Notes under the pieces: model-generated
Told to the model about the DNA's origin: nothing
What the model saw: only the letters and a program-made list of their open reading frames with translations
Databases searched by the model: none
Shown: in pieces, positions 16,178 through 24,046 of the stretch
How positions within the stretch are numbered: position 1 is the first letter of the stretch
Layout: each line of letters begins with the position of its first letter
Assembly: GCA_018267575.1 (NCBI GenBank)
Contig: JAFDYF010000082.1
Span: 1-35,738, forward strand
DNA: 35,738 nucleotides
From: Bacteroidota bacterium
Lineage (GTDB): Bacteria; Bacteroidota; Bacteroidia; Chitinophagales; Chitinophagaceae
Reading direction: 5' to 3'
Made by a program: the position numbers and the translations under genes

Positions 16178-16212
16178 AACAGGCAGGCAGCTTGAAAGGC
16201 CTGCCTGTTTAC
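16178..16212 (+). terminator. Hairpin between ssb and gldE, weak terminator or attenuator
   Basis: A perfect 11-bp stem (16178-16188 with 16199-16209) with a 10-base loop is followed by TTACAATT, a poor T tract. It may partly terminate ssb transcription or protect the ssb 3' end. Confidence 0.45.
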
Positions 16213-16247
16213 AATTAAAGATGTATTGTTAACGAAAGCCCATTGCT

Positions 16248-17585
16248 TTGGACAACCTAGCTAATATTTTTTTTGTTGATCGACTGAAACCGCTGCTCCT
16301 GAATATCAATCCACAGGCCACTTCTATACTAGCCATCGTCATCCTGTTTTTGTTGATTGTTTCTTTCATCGTATCAGGATCACAGATTGCTTTTTTTTCG
16401 CTCAGCAATAAAGACGTGAATGTATTAAAGACCAAACAGGATATATCTTGGAAACGGATTGTCACCCTGCTGGAAGACCCCAAACTGTTGCTGGGTTCCT
16501 TAGTAATTGCAAACATATTGGTGAATATAGCCATCATCATTCTTTCCAATTTTTTGATCGACCGACTGCTTTTGCTCAAGCAGAACTTTTGGTTTTTTGA
16601 ACTATTGGTCAAAGTAGTGATGGTGAGCTTTATGATCTTGTTGTTTGGAGAAGTGATGCCCAAAATCTGGGCTTCACAGAACAACCTGCAATTTGCTTTT
16701 TATACTTCCGGCATGGTAGAAGTAATCCATCTGCTATTCAAGAAAGCAAGTAGTTGGATGATTTCGCAATCAGATATTATCGAAAGGATTTTTGGGAGTA
16801 AAAAAGCCCGGCTCTATAGCTTGCAGGAACTAGATCATGCAATCGACTATACCGCCAATACCGATGCCAGTGAAGAAGAAAAAAATATTTTGAAGGGGAT
16901 ACTCAAGTTTGGCAATATCACTGTAAAACAGATCATGCGCACCCGGCTGGATGTGAATGGCATTGAGCAAGGCATTCCTTTCGATATATTGAAATCAAAA
17001 ATAGAAGAGCTGCATTATTCCCGGCTGCCGGTTTATAAATCGAGTCTGGACGAAATCGTTGGCATGGTGCACACAAAGGACTTGATACCTTATTTAAATG
17101 AAAGGGCAGGCTTTGACTGGCATACTTTGATTAGGCCGCCGTACTTTGTGCATGAAAACAAATTGATTGAAGACTTATTGAAAGAGTTTCAAACCAAGCG
17201 TATCCATTTTGCGATAGTAGTGGATGAGTTTGGTGGCACCAGTGGCATTGTGACTTTGGAAGATATATTGGAAGAAATAATCGGCGATATTAAAGATGAG
17301 TTCGATGAGGAAGAAAACGTGAGTAAGCAAGCTGAAGATGGTTCCTACCTGTTCGAAGGTCGTACCTCGATCAGCGATGTTTGCAAAGCCATGAACCTGG
17401 TGCCAGATACCTTTGATGCGGTAAAAGGCGAGAGTGATTCCTTGGCCGGTCTCATCTTGGAACTCGCTGGGGCCATACCCAAAGTGAATGATGTGATACC
17501 TTGTGGTGATTTTGAGTTCACCATTGTGGATGCAGACCAAAGCCGCATTAAAAAAGTGAAAGTAATGATCAAAACGTCGAGTTGA
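16248..17585 (+). CDS. gldE: Gliding motility-associated CorC-like protein GldE
   Basis: A 445-residue membrane protein of the hemolysin C/CorC class. It has a DUF21 transmembrane region with segments at about 25-50, 82-105 and 115-135, then a pair of CBS domains (about 215-340; FGNITVKQIMRTRLDV and AIVVDEFGGTSGIVTLEDILEEIIG). A CorC/HlyC transporter-associated domain follows (about 350-440). Placement between ssb and gldD identifies it as GldE, which in Flavobacterium supports GldD in gliding. No ATG start exists: an in-frame stop lies at 16230-16232 and the first internal methionine is well inside the membrane domain. TTG at 16248 is the best start, with ATT at 16242 as an alternative. Confidence 0.92.
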   Translation: MDNLANIFFVDRLKPLLLNINPQATSILAIVILFLLIVSFIVSGSQIAFFSLSNKDVNVLKTKQDISWKRIVTLLEDPKLLLGSLVIANILVNIAIIILSNFLIDRLLLLKQNFWFFELLVKVVMVSFMILLFGEVMPKIWASQNNLQFAFYTSGMVEVIHLLFKKASSWMISQSDIIERIFGSKKARLYSLQELDHAIDYTANTDASEEEKNILKGILKFGNITVKQIMRTRLDVNGIEQGIPFDILKSKIEELHYSRLPVYKSSLDEIVGMVHTKDLIPYLNERAGFDWHTLIRPPYFVHENKLIEDLLKEFQTKRIHFAIVVDEFGGTSGIVTLEDILEEIIGDIKDEFDEEENVSKQAEDGSYLFEGRTSISDVCKAMNLVPDTFDAVKGESDSLAGLILELAGAIPKVNDVIPCGDFEFTIVDADQSRIKKVKVMIKTSS

Positions 17586-17611
17586 TATTTTTTAAACTGA
17601 AATTATTTTAA

Positions 17612-18214
17612 GTGCCAATCAAAAAAAACAATTCCATCATTCCCTGTTTTCTGTTCCTTGTTTCTTTTTCTTTTCTTGCATGTAACAGTGTTTATACGCC
17701 CAAACCAAAAGGCTATTTTAAGATCGATTTCCCCAAGCACGAATACCAGCAATTCAATCAGCCGGGCTTTCCTTATTCATTTGAATATCCCACTTATGCC
17801 AAAATTGTTAGGGATACATCCTTTTTTGAATCAAAGCCAGAGAACCCCTACTGGATCAATATCGATTTTCCTGAATTCAATGCCCGGATTTATGTGAGCT
17901 ATAAAGAGATTGGTCCCAATTCTTTCGACAAACTGAAAGACGATGCCTATAAAATGACCTATAAACATAGTTCCAAAGCTTCTTCCATCGAAGATTCGCT
18001 GATGCGGACCTCCAACGGTGTCACTGGCATCTTCTTCAATGTAGGGGGCAATGCGGCCACGGCCAAGCAATTTTTTGTGAGCGATTCCACCAAACATTTT
18101 TTACGTGGGGCTTTGTATTTTGATACCACGCCCAATGCAGACTCACTAAGTATTGTGAACCAGTTTTTACAAGCCGATATGGCGCATTTGATCAATACAC
18201 TCAAATGGAAATAA
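17612..18214 (+). CDS. gldD: Gliding motility lipoprotein GldD
   Basis: A 200-residue lipoprotein whose signal peptide ends in S-F-L-A-C (cysteine 24). The mature start YTPKPKGYFKIDFPKHEYQ is characteristic of GldD. GldD is needed for gliding and type IX secretion-linked processes in Flavobacterium; many non-gliding Bacteroidota also carry it. The start must be GTG at 17612: an in-frame TAA directly precedes it, and no methionine occurs before residue 110, so an ATG start would lose the signal peptide. It follows gldE by 26 bp and is probably in one transcript with it. Confidence 0.94.
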   Translation: MPIKKNNSIIPCFLFLVSFSFLACNSVYTPKPKGYFKIDFPKHEYQQFNQPGFPYSFEYPTYAKIVRDTSFFESKPENPYWINIDFPEFNARIYVSYKEIGPNSFDKLKDDAYKMTYKHSSKASSIEDSLMRTSNGVTGIFFNVGGNAATAKQFFVSDSTKHFLRGALYFDTTPNADSLSIVNQFLQADMAHLINTLKWK

Positions 18215-18328
18215 GCTGATAGATGAAGGGTGGAATCCTGAATGGATGCCGGATGTGTGGCAAGGACAAAAGCAGCCCCCGGTTCGAACTAATTTTTTAA
18301 ATTTGTTTTCTCATTTAAATATTTTGAA

Positions 18329-18913
18329 TTGATAGCAATTGATAAACTTTTGGTGAGCGATGATGTAATAGCAAAGCAGTTTGTTTGCGACCTCAATAAA
18401 TGTAAGGGCGGTTGTTGTGAGGATGGAGATGCGGGCGCCCCTCTGGAAAAAGAGGAGTTGGACAGATTGAACGAATTTTATGAGATCATCAAACCTTATC
18501 TTTCTGCCGACGGCATCAAAGAGATTGAAAGGGTTGGAAGATATCAATATGACCGTGAGTTTGGCTGGGTAACGCCTACCATTGACGGCAAACTTTGTGC
18601 CTATGGCACAAAGGATAAAAACGGGATGATCAAATGTGGTATCGAACAGGCTTATCTTGATGGTAAAATAACTTGGAAAAAACCCATCAGTTGCCATCTC
18701 TATCCAATCAAAACAAAAAAGACAAAAGAACACGAGCTGTTGAATTATGAACCGAGGGAAACCATGTGCAACCCGGGCTGTGTGCTTGGGGAAAAACTGA
18801 AAGTACCGGTATATGTATTTTTAAAAGAGCCCTTGATTAGAAAGTATGGTGAAGAAGTGTATGGGCTACTATGCAAGATAGCCGATGAATATTATGCCGG
18901 CGAAAAGGTTTGA
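18329..18913 (+). CDS. DUF3109 family cysteine-rich protein
   Basis: A 194-residue protein of the DUF3109 family. Conserved cysteines are visible at C20, C25, C29, C30 (VCDLNKCKGGCCEDGDAG) and later at C90, C103, C122, C147 and C151. These suggest a metal or iron-sulfur site, similar to the YkgJ-like zinc/iron-cluster proteins. Function is unknown. The family normally starts MIxID, which places the start at TTG 18329; no in-frame ATG exists between the upstream stop at 18290 and residue 100. It lies 114 bp after gldD. Confidence 0.9.
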   Translation: MIAIDKLLVSDDVIAKQFVCDLNKCKGGCCEDGDAGAPLEKEELDRLNEFYEIIKPYLSADGIKEIERVGRYQYDREFGWVTPTIDGKLCAYGTKDKNGMIKCGIEQAYLDGKITWKKPISCHLYPIKTKKTKEHELLNYEPRETMCNPGCVLGEKLKVPVYVFLKEPLIRKYGEEVYGLLCKIADEYYAGEKV

Positions 18914-19036
18914 ACAGAATTATATTGACTGATGTATATTGGAAGAATGTGCCAACCTGGTTACGCAAACATTATTGTTGAATATTGAACCTTGAATATG
19001 GAATTGGTGAAATTGAACATCTAAAATCGATAGAGA

Positions 19037-20407
19037 ATGAGTGAGACAGCTTCTTCATTTATGGCGAAAAGCACGGTGAAAGCCGCTGATCTGGAACATC
19101 GGAGAAAGATCAATTACAATATTGGCAAATACAATGCCGTAGTACCTGCAGGCAAGAGCCAGTTCAGCAATATCAACTTGGTGAGGGAGCGTGCAAAGAA
19201 CATCAAATGGAAGGCACTCGAAACATTGGATAAGCAGCTTGAACTTTTTGAAACCAATCTGGCGCAGCGTGGTGGTAAAGTGATTTGGGCAGAAAATACA
19301 GAACAGGCCCAGCAAGCAATACTGGCCATCTGCAAAGAAAAGAATTGCAAAACCATTGTGAAGAGCAAGAGCATGGTAACGGAGGAGATCAAGCTGAATG
19401 ATTTTTTGGAAACGCATCATATAGAAAGTGTGGAGACCGATCTTGGCGAATATATCCAGCAGTTGGACCATGAACCTCCCTACCATATCGTAACCCCGGC
19501 CATGCACAAGAGCAAGGAAGATGTGGCCAAACTTTTTCACGAACACCTTGATACGCCGCTCAACCTTACCCCGGAGGAGCTGACTTTGGTAGCGAGGGAA
19601 AAGCTGAGGGAAAAATATACAGAAGCTGAGATTGGCATTACGGGTGCTAATTTTATTATTGCCGATATTGGTGGCATCGCCATTACAGAGAATGAAGGCA
19701 ATGCAAGGTTGAGTTGTGCTTTCCCTAAAACACATATCGTGATCACGGGAATTGAAAAGATAATCCCTTCCATCAATGACCTGAGTTTGTTCTGGCCCTT
19801 GCTCGCAACTTATGGAACCGGTCAGCAGCTTACCGTATATAATACGATTGTGAGCGGGCCCAAACAGCCCAATGAAAACGATGGGCCAGAGGAAATGTAT
19901 GTGATACTATTGGATAATGGTCGGACGAATATACTTGCCAACGCAAAAATGAGGGAAAGCCTTTATTGTATCCGTTGCGGGGCCTGCCTCAATGCTTGTC
20001 CAGTTTATAAAAACATAGGTGGCCATAGTTACGAAACCACTTATTCTGGGCCCATCGGTTCGGTGATTACCCCTCAATTGAAACAAATGGGTGAGTGGAA
20101 ACATTTAAGCTATGCGTCTTCGCTTTGTGGCAATTGCACAGAAGTTTGTGCAGTGAAAATCAATTTGCATGAATTGCTGTTGGAGAATAGGCATGAATCA
20201 GTAGTGGAAGGGGATGCTGCCTGGGGCGAAAAAATGGCCTGGAAAATGTGGAAAAGATCCAGTCTGAGCCGCAAGATGATGAATATAGGTAACCGTAAAA
20301 TGAAAAACTGGATGGTCAATAAAATGTTTAAAGGGTGGACCCAACATCGCGGCGATCTTGACTTTTCAGAAAAAACCTTTAATCAGTTGTGGAAAGAAAA
20401 GCATTGA
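19037..20407 (+). CDS. LutB-type lactate utilization iron-sulfur protein
   Basis: A 456-residue protein of the LutB/LldF family. The N-terminal LUD domain (about 65-290; GITGANFIIADIGGIAITENEG) precedes a ferredoxin-like region with cysteines C311, C314, C317, C321 (CIRCGACLNACPV) and C364, C367, C371 (CGNCTEVC), which can bind two 4Fe-4S clusters. In Bacillus, LutABC oxidises L-lactate. Here neither LutA nor LutC is adjacent, so a complex would need partners encoded elsewhere. The ATG at 19037 is clear. A weak terminator follows. Confidence 0.92.
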   Translation: MSETASSFMAKSTVKAADLEHRRKINYNIGKYNAVVPAGKSQFSNINLVRERAKNIKWKALETLDKQLELFETNLAQRGGKVIWAENTEQAQQAILAICKEKNCKTIVKSKSMVTEEIKLNDFLETHHIESVETDLGEYIQQLDHEPPYHIVTPAMHKSKEDVAKLFHEHLDTPLNLTPEELTLVAREKLREKYTEAEIGITGANFIIADIGGIAITENEGNARLSCAFPKTHIVITGIEKIIPSINDLSLFWPLLATYGTGQQLTVYNTIVSGPKQPNENDGPEEMYVILLDNGRTNILANAKMRESLYCIRCGACLNACPVYKNIGGHSYETTYSGPIGSVITPQLKQMGEWKHLSYASSLCGNCTEVCAVKINLHELLLENRHESVVEGDAAWGEKMAWKMWKRSSLSRKMMNIGNRKMKNWMVNKMFKGWTQHRGDLDFSEKTFNQLWKEKH

Positions 20408-20427
20408 TAATATGGTAATCTTAAGTA

Positions 20428-20453
20428 GCCGGTTCATAAAGCCGGCATTTTTG
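20428..20453 (+). terminator. Weak rho-independent terminator after the LutB-like gene
   Basis: A 5-bp G+C stem (20428-20432 with 20442-20446) with a 9-base loop is followed by ATTTTTGTT. It lies between the LutB-like gene and the next plus-strand gene. Confidence 0.4.
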
Positions 20454-20467
20454 TTCATACAAGAGCG

Positions 20468-21775
20468 ATGATTATATATAGCAGCCATATAACCCCCCGG
20501 CTTCAGTACATAGTTGATTTCTTTAGCAAGGAATTGTTTGATGATCCTATCGAGATAACCACAGATAAAAACAAGTTTATCGCCAGCGAAAAGCCGAAGA
20601 TCAATTATTCGGATGCGCCCTATTCTGAAAAGGAATTTTATATTAAGCCAGTACACCTGCTTTTTGAAACAGGTGTCCAAAACCAACCCATCGATTGTTT
20701 TGAACTGAATTTTCACAAGGCTTTTTATCAATCGGAGGGCGATTTTCCCTTTGATATTTTTGCTGCTTCTTTTTATTTGCTGACCCGTTATGAAGAATAC
20801 CTGCCTCACGAACAAGATGAATATGGCCGGTATGCACATACCAATGCATTGGCTTATAAGGAGCATTTCCTTCATCTGCCCTTGGTCAATATTTGGTTGG
20901 GAGAATGGAAGCAGGCATTAAAAAATAAGTTCCCGACATTATTGTTCAAACGTTCTTTTTTCCGTTTCATCCCTACTTATGATCTTGATGTGGCTTATTC
21001 TTATCTCCATAAAGGATGGGCAAGAAGTTTGGGCGGATTGATAAAATCCATAGGTAAAGGCCATTTCAAAACTGCAAGGCAAAGGCTTAATGTGTTGCTA
21101 AAAAAGAAAAAGGATCCTTATGATGCTTATGAATGGCTGGATTCATTGCATCTTTATTGTAGGCTGAAGCCCTATTATTTTTTTCTGGTGGCCAAAGAAC
21201 AAAAAGGGTATGATAAAAATATTTCACCTACGGAAAAAGGTTTGCAGGATTTGATTCATTATCATGCTGCTGGCTATACGATTGGCATTCACCCATCTTG
21301 GCAAAGCAATACAGAAAAAACTTTGCTGAGGGAAGAAATAGAATGGCTGGAATATATGGCGGGCAAAAAGATTGAACTAAGCCGTCAGCATTATATCAAG
21401 ATGGCATTGCCCGAAACCTACCAAGCCTTAATACAAGTGGGCATTCGGAAAGATTTTTCCATGGGCTATGGTAGCATCAATGGTTTTCGGGCATCGGTAG
21501 CTTCCTCCTTTTTTTGGTATGATTTGTCCAAGGAACAAACTACTTCTTTAGAAATTTTTCCTTTCTGCTTTATGGATGCCAATTCTTTTTATGAACAAAA
21601 ATACACGGCACAACAATCTTTACGCGAATTGATGGACTATTATAATGCCATCAAAAAAGTAAATGGCTTGATGATCACGATCTGGCACAACCATTTTTTA
21701 GGAACCGACCCTCTATTTGCAGGATGGAGAGAAGTATATGAGGTTTTTTTGAAGGAGGAAGTATACTGGGATTGA
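20468..21775 (+). CDS. Polysaccharide deacetylase-like protein (DUF7033 type)
   Basis: A 435-residue protein resembling Bacteroidota proteins annotated as polysaccharide deacetylase family with an N-terminal DUF7033-type region (about 1-150; FDIFAASFYLLTRYEEYLP). A NodB-like domain follows: FIPTYDLDVAYSY holds the D172/D174 metal-site aspartates, and GYTIGIHPSWQSN near residue 275 holds a metal-site histidine. The C-terminus has MITIWHNHFLG, also typical. No signal peptide is present, so it probably acts in the cytoplasm, perhaps on a surface-glycan precursor; this is inference. It may be transcribed on its own after the weak upstream terminator. Confidence 0.85.
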   Translation: MIIYSSHITPRLQYIVDFFSKELFDDPIEITTDKNKFIASEKPKINYSDAPYSEKEFYIKPVHLLFETGVQNQPIDCFELNFHKAFYQSEGDFPFDIFAASFYLLTRYEEYLPHEQDEYGRYAHTNALAYKEHFLHLPLVNIWLGEWKQALKNKFPTLLFKRSFFRFIPTYDLDVAYSYLHKGWARSLGGLIKSIGKGHFKTARQRLNVLLKKKKDPYDAYEWLDSLHLYCRLKPYYFFLVAKEQKGYDKNISPTEKGLQDLIHYHAAGYTIGIHPSWQSNTEKTLLREEIEWLEYMAGKKIELSRQHYIKMALPETYQALIQVGIRKDFSMGYGSINGFRASVASSFFWYDLSKEQTTSLEIFPFCFMDANSFYEQKYTAQQSLRELMDYYNAIKKVNGLMITIWHNHFLGTDPLFAGWREVYEVFLKEEVYWD

Positions 21776-21971
21776 GTATGCGAATGACTATAAATGTTTG
21801 ACATGACTGCTAAAAAAGGGAAGCGCCAGAGGTAATTGGGTAGTTTTGAGATTTTAACTGGAACATAGATTTCACTAACAATTAAGCAACATTGGAACTG
21901 TTTTGTGCCAATTTATATTTAGATTAGCTACTGTATTTTGATAAATCTTTTAACCAGTAAAATTTACAACT

Positions 21972-22310
21972 ATGAGTAAAGTAGATGAAAAAATTGCGCA
22001 TTATAAGGAAGAAATGAAGGCGCATGGTATTACATTGAAAGAAGGTCTTTTGGAGAAAGTAACCAAGGCCTTGGGCCCTTCTATCCATAATAATGATGCT
22101 TCTAAAGTGTCCACTTCTGACCCAGAAGAATTGGCAAGGGTGAAAAAAAGTTTTTTGATTGGTAAGCTCGGTTTAAAAGATGGTCCCGAGTTGGATGCTG
22201 CTATGGAAGAAGCCGGCAAAAAATTTGGACCCGGAAATAAAAACAAGCATCGTGCGATTTTCTATGCATTGTTGGTGGAAAAATTCAACAAGGAAGATAT
22301 TTACAAATAA
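21972..22310 (+). CDS. DUF2853 family protein
   Basis: A 112-residue cytoplasmic protein of the DUF2853 family, unknown in function. It contains the typical features: an N-terminal helix (KVDEKIAHYKEEMKAHG), the segment DPEELARVKKSFLIGKLGL, and the C-terminal NKHRAIFYALLVEKF. Length matches the family. A 196-bp gap upstream suggests its own promoter. It converges with purH and shares a bidirectional terminator. Confidence 0.92.
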   Translation: MSKVDEKIAHYKEEMKAHGITLKEGLLEKVTKALGPSIHNNDASKVSTSDPEELARVKKSFLIGKLGLKDGPELDAAMEEAGKKFGPGNKNKHRAIFYALLVEKFNKEDIYK

Positions 22311-22327
22311 TGATCAGCGTTGAATAA

Positions 22328-22370
22328 AACAACCCGCATTTCATTTTAGTTGATTTGCGGGTTGTTCGTT
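22328..22370. terminator. Bidirectional terminator between DUF2853 and purH
   Basis: A perfect 11-bp inverted repeat (22328-22338 with 22356-22366) flanks a 17-base loop. The plus strand continues CGTTTATT; the minus strand continues TTATTC after the stem. It lies between two convergent genes, 62 bp apart. Confidence 0.75.
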
Positions 22371-22372
22371 TA

Positions 22373-23884
22373 TTAATGTTTGAAATGTCTTAGCCCGGTC
22401 ATTACCATCGCTAATTTGTTCTGTACACAATAATCAATGGAGTCTTTATCACGGATGGAACCGCCGGGTTGGATAAATGCTTCAATACCTTCCGCATGGG
22501 CAATCTGCACACAATCATTGAAGGGGAAAAATGCATCCGAAGCTAGTACCGCACCGTGAAGATCAAACTTGAACTGTTTTGATTTTTCGATCGCTTGGCG
22601 CAAGGAATCAATTCGACTAGTTTGCCCACAGCCTTTGCCCACCAATTGTTTGTTTTTTACCAAAGCAATGGCATTTGATTTTAAATGTTTGCAAACGAGA
22701 TTCGCAAATTTCAAATCTTCTTTTTCAATTTCATTGGTTTCTTTTCCACCCACTTCTTTCCAGTCGGTATAATTGCCTTCGTCCTGTTGCTGTACCAATA
22801 CCCCGTTCAATAAAGACTTGAACTGGTTTTTGTTTGCTGGTTTCTTTTTTTGTTGGAGAAGAATACGGTTCTTTTTCGATTTCAATATTTCCAATGCATC
22901 GGTATTGAAGGAAGGGGCAATCAATACTTCAAAAAATATTTCGTTGATGGCTTCTGCTGTTGCTTTGTCGATGGCTGCATTGCAGACCAATACACCTCCA
23001 AAAGCACTTTCAGGATCACCTGCCAATGCGGCGTCCCAAGCTTCTTTTACGGTATTGCGGGAAGCGATGCCGCACACATTCGTATGCTTGATGATCACAA
23101 AAGTAGTGTCTTTGAATTCACTGATAATCTGAACGGCCGCATCTACATCTACCAGATTGTTATAGGAAAGTTCTTTGCCGTTTACTTGGTCAAAGAGTTC
23201 ATTCAAATCACCAAAGAAAACAGCGGATTGGTGAGGGTTTTCGCCATAGCGCATGGATTTTGGATGTGGGACCGATTCCAAAAAATAAGTAGCATCTGTT
23301 GGTACAAAATATTTTGCAATGGCCACATCATAATGGGCGCAAACCTCAAATGCCCTAGCAGCTAATAAGCGTCTCTGTTCCAATGTGGTCTCGCCATTTT
23401 GTTCATTCAGCAATTTTTCCAGATAGGCATACTCGTTTTTAGAACCTATCACCGCTACATGTTTGTGATTTTTGGCAGCGGCTCGTATCATGGATGGTCC
23501 GCCCACATCTATTTTCTCAATGATGGAAGCGTCATCGGAAGTTTTAGCCACCGTTTCTTCAAAAGGGTATAGATCTACAATCACCAAATCAATCTCTGGG
23601 ATTTTATATTGCGCCATTTCTTTCAGGTCCTTTTCATTTTCCCTTCTGCCCAAGATGCCACCAAATACAGAAGGATGCAGGGTTTTAACCCGCCCTCCTA
23701 AAATGGATGGATAAGTGGTGAGCGACTCCACCGAAATGCAGGGAATTTTTAGGGACTCAATAAATGTTTGGGTGCCTCCGGTTGAATAGATGGTCACTCC
23801 CAATTCATGCAATTTCTGGATGATGGCATCCAAACCATCTTTATAAAAAACGGAGATTAATGCGGACTGAATTTTCTTTGTCAT
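22373..23884 (-). CDS. purH: Bifunctional AICAR transformylase / IMP cyclohydrolase
   Basis: A 503-residue enzyme carrying out the last two steps of de novo IMP synthesis. The N-terminal IMP cyclohydrolase domain (MGS-like fold, about 1-195) shows STGGTQTFIE, GGRVKTLHPSVFGGIL and DLVIVDLYPFEE. The AICARFT domain (about 200-503) shows KSMRYGENPHQSAV, the catalytic K266-H267 in IIKHTNVCG, and the C-terminal AFIQPGGSIRDKD. Length is typical. It follows comEC on the minus strand with a repeat-containing 162-bp gap between them. Confidence 0.97.
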   Translation of the reverse strand: MTKKIQSALISVFYKDGLDAIIQKLHELGVTIYSTGGTQTFIESLKIPCISVESLTTYPSILGGRVKTLHPSVFGGILGRRENEKDLKEMAQYKIPEIDLVIVDLYPFEETVAKTSDDASIIEKIDVGGPSMIRAAAKNHKHVAVIGSKNEYAYLEKLLNEQNGETTLEQRRLLAARAFEVCAHYDVAIAKYFVPTDATYFLESVPHPKSMRYGENPHQSAVFFGDLNELFDQVNGKELSYNNLVDVDAAVQIISEFKDTTFVIIKHTNVCGIASRNTVKEAWDAALAGDPESAFGGVLVCNAAIDKATAEAINEIFFEVLIAPSFNTDALEILKSKKNRILLQQKKKPANKNQFKSLLNGVLVQQQDEGNYTDWKEVGGKETNEIEKEDLKFANLVCKHLKSNAIALVKNKQLVGKGCGQTSRIDSLRQAIEKSKQFKFDLHGAVLASDAFFPFNDCVQIAHAEGIEAFIQPGGSIRDKDSIDYCVQNKLAMVMTGLRHFKH

Positions 23885-23899
23885 AATGTAACTTTTGGA

Positions 23900-24024
23900 G
23901 TTTCACACAACGAAACAAAGAATACAACGAGACAAAGGATAAAAGAGTAAGTTTAAGTTTGCTTTCAACAAATTTTGAAAACTTTCTTTGTTCCTTTGTA
24001 TTCTTTGTGCTCTTTGCGTGAAAC
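23900..24024. repeat. Imperfect inverted repeat between comEC and purH
   Basis: Two arms of about 40 bases (23900-23939 and 23985-24024) are imperfect inverted copies, with exact outer ends (GTTTCAC/GTGAAAC) and a 13-base exact core (ACAAAGAATACAA). A 45-base loop separates them. The wording, built from CTTTGT-type units, looks like a dispersed intergenic repeat of Bacteroidota. Confidence 0.75.
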
Positions 24025-24046
24025 AAAAATGAAGCCGCAAAATTAA

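Noticed and set aside
18276..18295. GGTTCGAAC resembling a tRNA T-arm
   Set aside because: Flanking bases do not form the T-stem or an acceptor stem, and no anticodon arm is visible upstream.
19055..19735. A 226-residue ORF antisense to the LutB-like gene
   Set aside because: It is a shadow frame; composition and lack of family resemblance argue against coding.
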